Positions 1 to 6,339 of a stretch of 7,736 nt of DNA are shown piece by piece; the first letter of the stretch is position 1, and every line of letters begins with the position of its first letter. Source of the DNA: CAYVDH01 sp964450355 (GTDB lineage Bacteria; Bacteroidota; Bacteroidia; NS11-12g; UBA955). The stretch is from the NCBI GenBank assembly GCA_964450355.1, contig CAYVDH010000171.1:1-7736 (forward strand), read 5' to 3'. The notes beneath the pieces were generated by a model. It did not search any database and was not told the origin of the DNA. It saw only the letters and a program-made list of their open reading frames with translations. The translations under genes and the position numbers were made by a program.

Positions 1-1
1 T

Positions 2-634
2 TCAAAAATTTGGGTAATTGTCTGCATACTTGTCAGAAATAACATAACAACCATAAATGTCATGGTTTACCGCTGTTATTTTCACTCTTAATTTTTCTGT
101 ACTATCTTGAGTTGAAGTTAAAATATATTCACAGTCGTTTGTCCATTCAACAATAAATTCTCTTTTGTCTCCAGTTTTTTTGTCGGTTTGTATCTGCTTG
201 TCTTTTGTTCTTTCGATATACGATGTTTCAGTCTCAAACTTGCCATTACGAACTGATGAGCAGTCAAGATTTATGGGTATATGTATGTCTTCGTATTTTA
301 TCAATGGTCTTAATTCAATTCCCTTAACATTTTTCAAATAAATGAAGTAGCCAAAAGTTGAAACTAAAACTACTAACACAACAGCTGTTGATAAAGGAAA
401 TGTAGTCTTAAATTTTTCATTAAATTTCTTTTGTTTGTATGGAATTAATGCTGTTAATGCACCCAGTGCAGCTCCAAGAATTGCCACAAGGATTAAATTG
501 CTGAATAGGTCAAAACCCAAAGTCATTATATCCAAACTTTCTGACGGGTCAGTCTTTACAGAAAACGCAAATTGAATTATCAAGTGTATTATTAAAAGCA
601 GTGTTGAAATTAACCAGAGTTTTTTTGATGTCAT
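2..634 (-). CDS. Membrane protein with three N-terminal helices and an extracytoplasmic C-terminal domain, unknown function
   Basis: A 210-aa protein if translation starts at the ATG at 634. The frame is open up to 694, but those 20 extra codons (rich in K, R, P) run into the palindromic gap, and MTSKKLWLIS leads directly into a membrane helix, so I prefer the inner start. Predicted helices are at about residues 7-26, 41-64 and 80-100. The remaining 110 residues are polar and probably face the periplasm. This part has C125, C168 and C196 and a pattern C-S-S-x-R-x-G-x-F...R...Q...V-x-W...C-E-Y-x-L that I associate with small secreted Bacteroidota proteins, though I cannot name a family. The TGA stop is at 2-4, so the gene is complete. 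It is the last gene visible in the minus-strand series. Gene reality is fairly sure; function is unknown. Confidence 0.8.
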   Translation of the reverse strand: MTSKKLWLISTLLLIIHLIIQFAFSVKTDPSESLDIMTLGFDLFSNLILVAILGAALGALTALIPYKQKKFNEKFKTTFPLSTAVVLVVLVSTFGYFIYLKNVKGIELRPLIKYEDIHIPINLDCSSVRNGKFETETSYIERTKDKQIQTDKKTGDKREFIVEWTNDCEYILTSTQDSTEKLRVKITAVNHDIYGCYVISDKYADNYPNF

Positions 635-780
635 TGATGTCTTAAAATAGCAAATAACGATTTGGGGCTTACCCTTTTTGCGGATATTTAACACAAATGT
701 TCAACAGAGTAATTTTTGTTGTCATATTTCTAAATCGATGTTAAATGCAGGCTTTTCAATCAATCGTTGAAGTTGTATTA
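635..780 (-). repeat. Palindromic intergenic element (attC-like), gap 1
   Basis: This gap between the 210-aa and 204-aa genes carries no convincing gene. AACGATTTG (656-664) is opposed by CAATCGTT (761-768), giving a short imperfect fold-back with an AT-rich middle. The left arm AACGATTTGGGGCTT resembles the left arms near 6203 and 7461 (AACG-TTTTGG-GCTTGG). The 12-mer ACAAATGTTCAA at 693-704 is identical to two copies near 7500. The fold-back here is weaker than in other gaps. Confidence 0.45.
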
Positions 781-1395
781 TCATTTTGTTAAATAATGTG
801 TTGCCAAGATAATACCATAAATCCAAAAGTTATAAAGTGTTGTGTAACCAAGTCCATAAACAATACTTGTTGTCAACTTACCTTTACATTTGTTAGATTT
901 TTTGAAAACCAGTCGCAAAGCTCTAAAGAAAATCCAGTATAGCATTGCTACAAATACTAAAATCATTGTCCAAATAATTGCACCAAAAAACCAAATAAAT
1001 ATTAGCAGTAAAATTGAAAATAAAAACCAAGCTAATATCCCAAGTATAATTCCAGCAATGCCTTCTCCAACATCTGGTATGTCAGATGGAAATTCAAGAC
1101 TGTCTGACAAATTTGAAATTTTGTCAATTTTTATCTTATTAGTTAGTTTTCCAATGTCGTCTTTGAGTTTAATTCCTTTGTAAAGTCCAATTGTCAAGAA
1201 TAAAAAAAATGCAATGGATAAAATAGTTGTTGATAAAATTGAGTTTTCAAATATTGTTCTGTGTTGTCCAAGTCCAAATAGCCAAATGCTCAAAATTGTT
1301 AATACGATAACAACTAGTGTAATAGTAAAAACTATCTTGCTTGTTACGAGTTTTATGCCAATTGGTTTTATGTAGTTTTGTTGTTGAACTGTCAT
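781..1395 (-). CDS. Polytopic membrane protein, about five helices, unknown function
   Basis: The 204-aa product is dominated by hydrophobic stretches at about residues 21-42, 50-72, 111-136, 137-160 and 173-200, so it is an inner-membrane protein with roughly five helices. A soluble loop of about 40 residues (73-110) is rich in K, D and S. W and F residues cluster in helices 3-4 (LAWFLFSILLLIFIWFFGAI). I see no catalytic motif, transporter signature or cysteine pair, and do not recognise the family. The start MTVQQQNYIKPIG is the first ATG after the palindromic gap, and no Shine-Dalgarno sequence is needed in Bacteroidota. The gene ends in TGA at 781-783, at the edge of the next palindrome. 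A plus-strand reading frame over 890-1183 is a shadow of this gene. Confidence 0.85.
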   Translation of the reverse strand: MTVQQQNYIKPIGIKLVTSKIVFTITLVVIVLTILSIWLFGLGQHRTIFENSILSTTILSIAFFLFLTIGLYKGIKLKDDIGKLTNKIKIDKISNLSDSLEFPSDIPDVGEGIAGIILGILAWFLFSILLLIFIWFFGAIIWTMILVFVAMLYWIFFRALRLVFKKSNKCKGKLTTSIVYGLGYTTLYNFWIYGIILATHYLTK

Positions 1396-1531
1396 CTTTT
1401 AAGCTTATAGGTTACGTTCTGCAACTACCTGAAGGACAGAACAGGAGCAGCAATTGTAATAAGATGTAAATCTATAAAATAAATACAATTTTTCCAAATA
1501 GAATCAGAAACATGAGCCTTTCGGGTTGTTG
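1396..1531 (-). repeat. Palindromic intergenic element (attC-like), gap 2
   Basis: A clear fold-back: CAACTACCTGAAGG (1422-1435) against CCTTTCGGGTTGTTG (1517-1531), pairing at 12 of 14 positions with one bulged base. About 80 bp of AT-rich sequence lies between. The right edge reads GTTAGCGG (1531-1538), and the TAA stop of the 169-aa gene is taken from inside it (minus strand CGCTAAC). This stop-in-box arrangement is common where integron cassettes meet their attC site. No gene is visible in the gap. Confidence 0.6.
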
Positions 1532-2041
1532 TTAGCGGTTCGTTATTAATTTTTCATCTGTCATAATTTTAACCGCTTTCTCCGTTTCACTTTGTCCGTC
1601 TGTCAATGAACCTGGAAGCATTATTATTCGTTTCCTTAATTTGCTTTGTTCATCTTCAAATAGCACTTCAAATCTTGAACGAGTCAAACTGGAAAATGCT
1701 TTTTTAAATTTAACTTCTTTAATTTTTTGTCGGTCTATGATTGGTGTAGAAGAGTTATTGATACTATTTAATATTCCGTAAACTAAATAAATTCCTAGTA
1801 TACCAAATAATATAGGTTGTGCAACTTGACCGTTTCTGTAATTGTCAAAAGCAAAATAAAAAAGTCCGATAGAAAGTCCTCCGTAAATAATTAGTATTCT
1901 TGAAATGTTATTACCAACTGTCACTTTCGCAACATTACCGATAATTCCGTTTCGTGTCAGAACAATTTTGTCTGGCAAAATATGACAAAATTCTGTCTTC
2001 GTTTTAAATGTCTTTTCGTTGTTCATTGTTTTCAGAGTCAT
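1532..2041 (-). CDS. Two-helix membrane protein with a cytosolic C-terminal domain, unknown function
   Basis: The product is 169 aa from ATG 2041, or 164 aa from the Met at residue 6. An N-terminal polar segment (residues 11-45, with TKTEFCHILPDKIVLTRNG) is followed by two hydrophobic helices at about 47-66 and 74-92, then a charged domain (about 104-165). The layout of strand-like segment, helix hairpin and a basic domain with alternating hydrophobic residues (IDRQKIKEVKF, RFEVLFEDE, KRIIMLPGSL) and a final helix resembles bacterial PH-like membrane proteins, but this is by shape only. No enzyme motif is seen. The stop codon lies inside the GTTAGCGG box that bounds the next gap. The 5' end lies about 20 bp from a copy of a 126-bp repeat. 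Confidence 0.85.
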   Translation of the reverse strand: MTLKTMNNEKTFKTKTEFCHILPDKIVLTRNGIIGNVAKVTVGNNISRILIIYGGLSIGLFYFAFDNYRNGQVAQPILFGILGIYLVYGILNSINNSSTPIIDRQKIKEVKFKKAFSSLTRSRFEVLFEDEQSKLRKRIIMLPGSLTDGQSETEKAVKIMTDEKLITNR

Positions 2042-2320
2042 CTGTTATAATGGCAGCTAACGGCAGTTTGTCTAAAAACTCATTTCCAACCTCTAAGAAT
2101 TGAAAAATTGAAAACCATTTAATACTATTGTCCATTTATTTAATGCAAATTTAATTTTTTTTGTTAGTATTTAGACAGTCTGACGGTTTGCAGCTACAAG
2201 AAGTTGGCGATTTGGAAGCACTAAACTGTCTACCACCACTGAACTTGATACGAAGTACAAAGCTTCATTTAACCACTGAGCCACCAATTTCTTGTAAGTG
2301 CAGTTAGCGGTTCGTTGTTT
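2042..2320 (-). repeat. Compound intergenic region, gap 3: 126-bp repeat plus strong fold-back (attC-like)
   Basis: There are two parts. From 2061 to 2186 lies a repeat shared with gap 4 (separate entry). From 2189 to 2302 lies the clearest fold-back in the window: TGCAGCTACAAGAAGTTGG (2189-2207) against CCAATTTCTTGTAAGTGCA (2284-2302), matching at 16 of 19 positions by hand. A small hairpin GAAG-N7-CTTC sits at 2252-2266 in its loop. The right edge is GTTAGCGGTTCGTT at 2303-2316, which recurs at 1531-1544 after the neighbouring gene. The left edge has CAGCTAAC (2054-2061). A 43-codon minus-strand frame (2135-2004) runs through the repeat into the 169-aa gene. I do not call it a gene. Confidence 0.6.
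2061..2186 (-). repeat. Dispersed 126-bp repeat with inverted ends, copy 1
   Basis: The ends are inverted: CGGCAGTTTGTCTAAAAA (2061-2078) against TATTTAGACAGTCTGACGG (2168-2186). The first 78 bases (from about 2056) align without gaps to the copy at 2834, at 68 of 78 positions by hand. The minus-strand frame encodes FSIF-x-F-x-EVGNEFLD in both copies, yet most base differences change amino acids, so coding constraint is not evident. It could be a miniature mobile element, a gene-less cassette or a remnant of a larger gene. Confidence 0.5.
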
Positions 2321-2761
2321 TTATTCCGCTTTTAGTGTCCACAACCAAGCGTCACCAATTTCTTCGTCTTGTACAATTTCCGTAAAAACAAATTTATTTT
2401 TTTCTAATATTTTGGTCGAAGCATTATGTCTAGGAGCTGTCTTTGCCGTAATTGTCACTTTTGGGTCAGCACTTTGAGAAATGGAAACTAATTCTTTACA
2501 AGAGAATGAGGCAATACCTTGTCCCTCAAATTCTTTAAAAGTCCAATAAGCAATTTCAACATTTCCGTCAATTGGTTGTCCTGTAAAACTGCAAGAGCCA
2601 ACAACTTGGTCTTGTCGAATTACTAGATAAGAAACCCAAGGTAGATTGAACCCGATTTTAGGATAATAGTCATCATACATCGCTAACAATGTTTGGCAGT
2701 CTGATGAATCAAACAGTTTGTCAGATTTGTTTTCGTTTAATTGTAAAATTCGTAATTCCAT
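2321..2761 (-). CDS. GNAT-family N-acetyltransferase
   Basis: A 146-aa protein that probably moves an acetyl group from acetyl-CoA to an amine on an unidentified small molecule or protein. The GNAT hallmarks are in order: a strand pair ending YLVIRQDQVVGSCSF (residues 45-59), a beta-4 region VEIAYWTF (68-75), motif A pyrophosphate-binding loop EGQGIA (79-84) followed by a helix, and motif B with N113-A-S115 and LEKNKFVFTE (119-128). This spacing is like RimJ/RimL-type enzymes, though the protein is a little short. The frame is open to a GTG at 2821, but the extra 20 residues are K/N-rich and start inside a repeat, whereas MELRILQLNE is a normal GNAT opening. Substrate is unknown: it could be antibiotic, polyamine or protein N-terminus. 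Acetyltransferases are frequent cassette cargo. Confidence 0.88.
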   Translation of the reverse strand: MELRILQLNENKSDKLFDSSDCQTLLAMYDDYYPKIGFNLPWVSYLVIRQDQVVGSCSFTGQPIDGNVEIAYWTFKEFEGQGIASFSCKELVSISQSADPKVTITAKTAPRHNASTKILEKNKFVFTEIVQDEEIGDAWLWTLKAE

Positions 2762-2779
2762 TTTTGTAATTCCATTTTT
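2752..2779. repeat. 14-bp tandem duplication over the GNAT start codon
   Basis: GTAATTCCATTTTT occurs twice head to tail (2752-2765 and 2766-2779). Each copy carries an ATG on the minus strand, at 2761 and 2775. Because 14 is not a multiple of three, the two ATGs lie in different frames: the outer one reads MELQKWNYEFYN and stops, while the inner one opens the GNAT frame. Confidence 0.8.
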
Positions 2780-3055
2780 TATTATATTTTTTTGATAATT
2801 TGTTTCTTGTTCTTCTGTCACCCAACAATGACCGCTAACGTCAGGCTGTCTAAAAACTCATTTCCAACCTCTGAGAATGGAAAAATTGAAAAGTTTTTAT
2901 GACTATTGTCCTTTTGTTTTATGCAATTTTAACATTTTTAAATAGTTTTTAAATAGTTTGACAGTTTAGACTTGCCGAAGGTGGTAAATTTGAAATATAA
3001 ATGCTCAAATTAACAATTCTTCCCCTCTTTTGAGTAACATAATTAAGCGGTTGCT
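2762..3055 (-). repeat. Compound intergenic region, gap 4: repeat copy 2 plus attC-like segment
   Basis: After the leader of the GNAT gene the gap has CCGCTAAC (2833-2840), the exact inverse of the GTTAGCGG box at the other end of that gene (2303-2310). The shared repeat follows (about 2835-2972). From 2964 to 3017 the sequence matches gap 6 at about 42 of 54 ungapped positions, including ATGCTCAAATT. The stop of the 335-aa gene is followed on the minus strand by CAACCGCTTAAT, a variant of the CCGCTAAC box. Fold-back pairing in the right part is weak. No gene is seen. Confidence 0.5.
2835..2972 (-). repeat. Dispersed repeat, copy 2
   Basis: The left end CTAACGTCAGGCTGTCTAAA and following segment (TCATTTCCAACCTCT, GAAAAATTGAAAA, CTATTGTCC, ATGCAA) repeat copy 1 in gap 3. 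The right end AGTTTGACAGTTTAGAC opposes the left end only partly. This copy has no ATG, but the frame equivalent to that in copy 1 stays open to a TGA at 2818-2820. The A/T-rich right half has diverged and contains a local duplication TTTTTAAATAG (2936-2946 and 2947-2957). Confidence 0.5.
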
Positions 3056-4063
3056 TTATTTCTGTGAGATTTTTAAAATTCCAGTTTGGGCTTTAGTTTC
3101 ATTGTCATAATAAATATAAAGATCAGTCCAAACTATTTTACCATTATTGTCAATTGTATTCTTTCTAATAAGTCTATTCTTTTTGTCATAGAAAAACTCT
3201 TCCCTGTTAAAAATTCTTTTGTCATCTTTGTCAATGATATATTTCTTTATAGAATTGCCATTCTTGTCTGTTATTTCATACCAAAAATAGTTTTGTGTTA
3301 ATTTTCCATCAAAGTCTTTACTTCTAGTTCCATCTTGTTCATACCAAAATCTTTCAAAAATTGTTGTGTCATTTTTAAAATAAAATTTTTCAATGTAAAT
3401 CAAACCAGTTTTACTGTTCAAAGACTTTTGTTCTGCTAATCTTTGAGAGTTTTCAATATAACTATACTCGTACAAGTCTTGTGATGAATTTATAGGCGAA
3501 GCCTTTTTTCTAATAAGCCGATTTTTACTGTCGTAATAAAAATTCCACTCGGTTTCTAACGCCCATGTTTTCTTTTTTTCGTAATCTTTTTCAGTTATAA
3601 TACACCCACCTGGTCTACCCATACCTTTATCAACGTCCTTTCTAATTCTTCTCATTAAAGTGTTTGTAGTTTGTCTAATTAGATTTCCGTATGTGTCATA
3701 AAAATATTCGGTTTTTGAAATTTCTTCTCTTGATTGTTGTTCTTTTGGTTGATAGTATGAAACAACAAGTTGTTTTTTTGAGTTGTAAATATTTATCTCT
3801 TTATTATCAATATAATTTCCAAAGTTATTCATAACTGTTTCAACTTCTTGTCCATTTCTATCATACTTGATAGTTTTAGTTAGTGCCTTATTTGTACTGT
3901 CATTATTCTTGAAAGAAAAAACTAAGCATTTATTTAGAGTTACATAGTGAATTACCGTATCTTGATATAATGATAAATCAGTTTGCTTTTTTGCCTGATT
4001 TAAAGATTTACAACAAACTATTAAAATGATTGGTGAAAAAAATAAATATAATCTTTTATACAT
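3056..4063 (-). CDS. Exported lipoprotein with YD/RHS-like repeats
   Basis: The 335-aa product begins with a positive N-terminus and a hydrophobic stretch (residues 6-16) ending in LIVCC, so C17 or C18 is a plausible lipidation site. The lipobox is not canonical, since the position before the Cys is V or C. The mature part carries three spaced copies of a YD-type repeat: YFYDTYGNLIR (120-130), FYYDSKNRLIR (175-185) and FFYDKKNRLIR (290-300), plus weaker units near 66-72 and 91-98. Such repeats form beta-strand segments in RHS/YD proteins. The number here is too small for a toxin-cage RHS protein, and no toxin domain follows. It probably sits on the outer membrane or periplasmic face. Function is unknown; Bacteroidota genomes hold many such small YD-repeat lipoproteins. 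Stop is TAA. Confidence 0.85.
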   Translation of the reverse strand: MYKRLYLFFSPIILIVCCKSLNQAKKQTDLSLYQDTVIHYVTLNKCLVFSFKNNDSTNKALTKTIKYDRNGQEVETVMNNFGNYIDNKEINIYNSKKQLVVSYYQPKEQQSREEISKTEYFYDTYGNLIRQTTNTLMRRIRKDVDKGMGRPGGCIITEKDYEKKKTWALETEWNFYYDSKNRLIRKKASPINSSQDLYEYSYIENSQRLAEQKSLNSKTGLIYIEKFYFKNDTTIFERFWYEQDGTRSKDFDGKLTQNYFWYEITDKNGNSIKKYIIDKDDKRIFNREEFFYDKKNRLIRKNTIDNNGKIVWTDLYIYYDNETKAQTGILKISQK

Positions 4064-4224
4064 TTTATCGAAGTTTTATAGGTTGACTCGAAAATTACAG
4101 CTAATGATTTATGTTATGGTGTCGTGCAATATTATAAAGCGATTTCATATAAGTTTTCACCGACTTATTTTACGAACCACAAACGCTCGCATACAACTGA
4201 AATCCGCATGCACAAAACCATGTG
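4064..4224 (-). repeat. Palindromic intergenic element (attC-like), gap 5
   Basis: Two nested pairings form one long imperfect hairpin: ATGGTGTCGTGCA (4116-4128) against TGCACAAAACCAT (4209-4221), 11 of 13; and GCGATTTCA (4139-4147) against TGAAATCCGC (4198-4207), complete apart from one bulged base. Single extrahelical bases of this type are a feature of integron attC hairpins. The right edge GTTACAGC (4224-4231) supplies the TAA stop of the OmpA-like gene. Plus-strand frames over this gap lack protein-like features. Confidence 0.6.
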
Positions 4225-5559
4225 TTACAGCATTTTTATTTTTTTTTCAATTTCATCTTTGGTCAATAAATCAAAAATTAAAAGTTCTGTTAAATTCGCT
4301 TTTGAAGTACATTCTTTACTTGCGTAATAAATATCAGAGTTAGTATTCTGTTTATATTTGCCAACTAACTTGACTTTCATATTAATTGGTACATTCTTAA
4401 ATATTAATTTATTGTCTTCACGATATGAGTATGGAAGAACAGAATTAATTTCTTCGAATATTAAAGAAACATCTGGAGTGAATTCTTCATTGAACTCAAC
4501 AATTAAGTCAATTTTAGGTGAATTGCTATCATAAAAACGGTCACAATTTATCCAACCAAGTTTGGGTGAAGAAAGAATCAATTCCTTCATAAGTTTTTCG
4601 TTTTCCACAGATAGTGTGTCAAATCTTTCAACTTCTTTTTCAATAATATGCTCAATTTTAAACGTTTCCTCTCCAATGGTTTCATACCACCATCTTAATT
4701 TTTGTATGGTATCATTTCCAATCCAAGTCATAGACCAACCACTTTCAGTTGACGAATAACTTTTGTTTGTGCCTGTCTGATTCCATACGATTTCATTATT
4801 ATGCTCAAGGCCTTCAAAAAGGTTTGTCGCATCATTTATCTTTCTATCCTTAAATACTATTCCTATAGTTTTACCTTCCTTAATTTGTAATTCCTTATTG
4901 TCTTGATAAACTTCAATATATATCATTCCACGTGATTCCAATTGTTCATTATTAGAGGTTGTAGTTGTAAGATTTGATGAAAGAAAATCTGATTTCTTAT
5001 AGAATTCCTGAACTTTAATTGTCAAGTTTGAGGTTTCATTGATTAGGTTAAATGCACCCTGGTCAATCTTAAGTAATGTCCCTTCTTTACAAGTAATTTG
5101 CGTATCTTGCTTTGGAGAAATAGTAAATTCTTGGAAACCCCTTTTAAAGACTTCATAAGCGAAATTATTAGTTGAATATTCTTGAATTATTTCAACTCTT
5201 CTGTTTTTTGATTTTTCTAATTCTGTTTTATTGTCATTCATTAACTCACTTTCACTTTTTGATAGAACATGAAATCTGTTTTGTAAACCCTTTGAACTAA
5301 AATACTCTTTAACCTTTCTTGCTCTTTTAAGCGATAAGACCTTGTTGTATTCAAATGAAGCATCAGAATCTGTGTGCCCAATTATAGCAATTTCATTAAT
5401 AAACTGAGTTTTCTTTATTTTTTTAATTAATAAATCCAATTTTTTTTTAGTTTCATTTGATAAGGAATAGCTGTCTTTGTCAAAGTAGACTATACTTGAC
5501 TGTCCAAAACTCATGAGAGTTGTTAAGACCAATATGATTGTCAATATTTCTTTTTTCAT
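4225..5559 (-). CDS. Secreted OmpA-like peptidoglycan-binding protein with a C-terminal extension
   Basis: The 444-aa product has a signal peptide (residues 1-20, cleavage near SFG-Q). An OmpA C-terminal-type domain follows at about 22-124: VYFDKDS start, GHTD (61-64), YNKVLSLKRA (71-80) and KSKNRRVEI (116-124). D64 and R79 correspond by spacing to the Asp/Arg pair that binds diaminopimelate in this family, so it probably anchors to peptidoglycan in the periplasm. Residues about 140-235 contain QITCKEGTLLKIDQGAF, NLTTTTSNNEQLESRGMIYIEV and a KEGK segment, a ZU5-like arrangement common in exported Bacteroidota proteins. A third part holds GWINCDRFYDS (335-345) and a strand-rich end. Having the OmpA domain first rather than last, and no beta-barrel, is unusual compared with classical OmpA. 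Neighbours give no pathway clue. Confidence 0.9.
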   Translation of the reverse strand: MKKEILTIILVLTTLMSFGQSSIVYFDKDSYSLSNETKKKLDLLIKKIKKTQFINEIAIIGHTDSDASFEYNKVLSLKRARKVKEYFSSKGLQNRFHVLSKSESELMNDNKTELEKSKNRRVEIIQEYSTNNFAYEVFKRGFQEFTISPKQDTQITCKEGTLLKIDQGAFNLINETSNLTIKVQEFYKKSDFLSSNLTTTTSNNEQLESRGMIYIEVYQDNKELQIKEGKTIGIVFKDRKINDATNLFEGLEHNNEIVWNQTGTNKSYSSTESGWSMTWIGNDTIQKLRWWYETIGEETFKIEHIIEKEVERFDTLSVENEKLMKELILSSPKLGWINCDRFYDSNSPKIDLIVEFNEEFTPDVSLIFEEINSVLPYSYREDNKLIFKNVPINMKVKLVGKYKQNTNSDIYYASKECTSKANLTELLIFDLLTKDEIEKKIKML

Positions 5560-5694
5560 AATATGCTGTAACGTTTCGGGACTAGCTAAGTGGCAAATTT
5601 AGAATTAATTACTTTCAATTTTTGAACTAAACTTCATTTGATGAAATCCGAATGTTCAATTTAATACTGAAACTGCCATTTTGCCCAATTGCTG
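5560..5694 (-). repeat. Palindromic intergenic element (attC-like), gap 6a (OmpA-like / 157-aa genes)
   Basis: The outer arms TAACGTTTCGGGACTAGC... (from 5569) and ...GCCCAATTGCTGTTA (to 5697) oppose each other; the clearest pairs are TGGCA (5591-5595) with TGCCA (5674-5678) and CGGG (5577-5580) with GCCC (5683-5686). The right edge GTTATGC (5694-5700) contains the stop codon of the 157-aa gene; this heptamer is the same as the core of the Vibrio cholerae repeat type of attC. AATGTTCAATTTA is at 5651-5663. No gene is seen. Confidence 0.5.
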
Positions 5695-6168
5695 TTATGC
5701 AAAGTGTTTCTTTATTTTCTGTTTGTTTAAAAACCAAATCAAAAGTCCAATAGGTGTCGAACAAAAGAGTGCTGTGAAAATTGCTGCAAAACTAAATATT
5801 TCCATATCATTTTGTCCTGCTGTCATAGATGACATTGCAATCATTAATGTCCATATAATTGCAATTAGAAAAATAGATAAATAGGTGAGGAGTTTATTTG
5901 CCCACATTTTATATTTTCTGATATTTAGTCCACCAACAAGGAACATAACTCCAATTGTTACCATAATTAAACACATACTAATATAGTTTTCAAAAAGGAA
6001 CTTAATAAGGTTAAATTCAGATTTCTCAATTTGTCTGTTTTGATTTTCTCCGAGTCCGATTATTGTATATGCTAAGGCTCCCATTCCATTGCTGAAAATG
6101 ATAAATCCTGAAAAAATTGATACGATTAGTCCAATCGTTCTTATTGATTTTGGTTTTTGTTCTTCCAT
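5695..6168 (-). CDS. Small four-helix membrane protein, unknown function
   Basis: The 157-aa product has a charged N-terminus (MEEQKPKSIR) and four hydrophobic helices at about 11-39, 60-80, 91-113 and 125-147, ending in the basic tail KQKIKKHFA. This predicts an inner-membrane protein with both ends in the cytoplasm. The loop after helix 1 (about 40-58) is polar, with ENQNRQIEKS. M, I and S are abundant in the helices and no charged residue suggests ion or substrate transport. No family is recognised. A promoter-like pair lies about 75 bp upstream in the preceding gap. The TAA stop is part of the GTTATGC box that begins the next palindrome. The 67-codon plus-strand frame over 5681-5884 is a shadow. 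Confidence 0.83.
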   Translation of the reverse strand: MEEQKPKSIRTIGLIVSIFSGFIIFSNGMGALAYTIIGLGENQNRQIEKSEFNLIKFLFENYISMCLIMVTIGVMFLVGGLNIRKYKMWANKLLTYLSIFLIAIIWTLMIAMSSMTAGQNDMEIFSFAAIFTALFCSTPIGLLIWFLNKQKIKKHFA

Positions 6169-6339
6169 TCTTTAGTTGTCGTTTTGTTTAATAATTTGTA
6201 TAACGGTTTTGGGCTTGGCGGTGGTGGGAAATTTAAAATTCGAATGCTCAAATTTACAATAATGTTCAATAGAATTCCAAATGCTTAAAGCTATGATTCT
6301 GCACCACTTTTGGCATACACTTGTTGTGCGTTCGTTTTG
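6169..6339 (-). repeat. Palindromic intergenic element (attC-like), gap 6b (157-aa / 365-aa genes)
   Basis: Of all the gaps this best fits the integron core boxes. On the minus strand the TAA of the 365-aa gene lies in GTCTAAC (6345-6339), which fits RYYYAAC exactly; the far side has GTTATAC (6204-6198), six of seven against GTTRRRY. Inner arms GTGGTG (6221-6226) and CACCAC (6302-6307) pair. Positions 6207-6260 match gap 4 at about 42 of 54. AATGCTCAA and AATGTTCAA occur at 6243 and 6261. No gene is seen. Confidence 0.6.
6249..6281 (-). promoter_or_regulatory. Possible Bacteroidota-type promoter for the 157-aa gene
   Basis: On the minus strand TTTG (6281-6278) is followed after 21 bases by TAAATTTG (6256-6249), fitting the -33/-7 pattern of this phylum. 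The start codon is about 75 bases further on. The site overlaps the repeated AATGCTCAAATTTA motif, so the match could come from repeat conservation rather than promoter use. Confidence 0.35.

Noticed and set aside
635..694. Upstream extension of the 210-aa gene to the ATG at 694
   Set aside because: The extra 20 residues come from the palindromic element, whose left arm AACGATTTGGGGCTT matches other gaps, so they are unlikely to be coding.
890..1183. 97-codon plus-strand frame
   Set aside because: It is the reverse of a membrane-protein gene; the opposite strand has clear transmembrane pattern and a better context.
2004..2135. 43-codon minus-strand frame through the dispersed repeat
   Set aside because: It overlaps the 169-aa gene start by 38 bases, and the second repeat copy lacks the ATG. 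It is kept only as a finding, not as a gene.
3056..4063. Full RHS toxin or polymorphic toxin
   Set aside because: Only three good YD-like units, no RHS core motif, no toxin domain and no immunity gene next to it.
4026..4343. Plus-strand frames of 105 and 67 codons over the gap between the lipoprotein and OmpA-like genes
   Set aside because: They overlap two well-supported minus-strand genes and a hairpin, and show no domain or sensible start.
5594..5601. TAAATTTG on the minus strand upstream of the OmpA-like gene as a promoter
   Set aside because: No TTG at 17-23 bases upstream; the nearest is 14 bases away. The octamer is likely to occur by chance in such AT-rich DNA.
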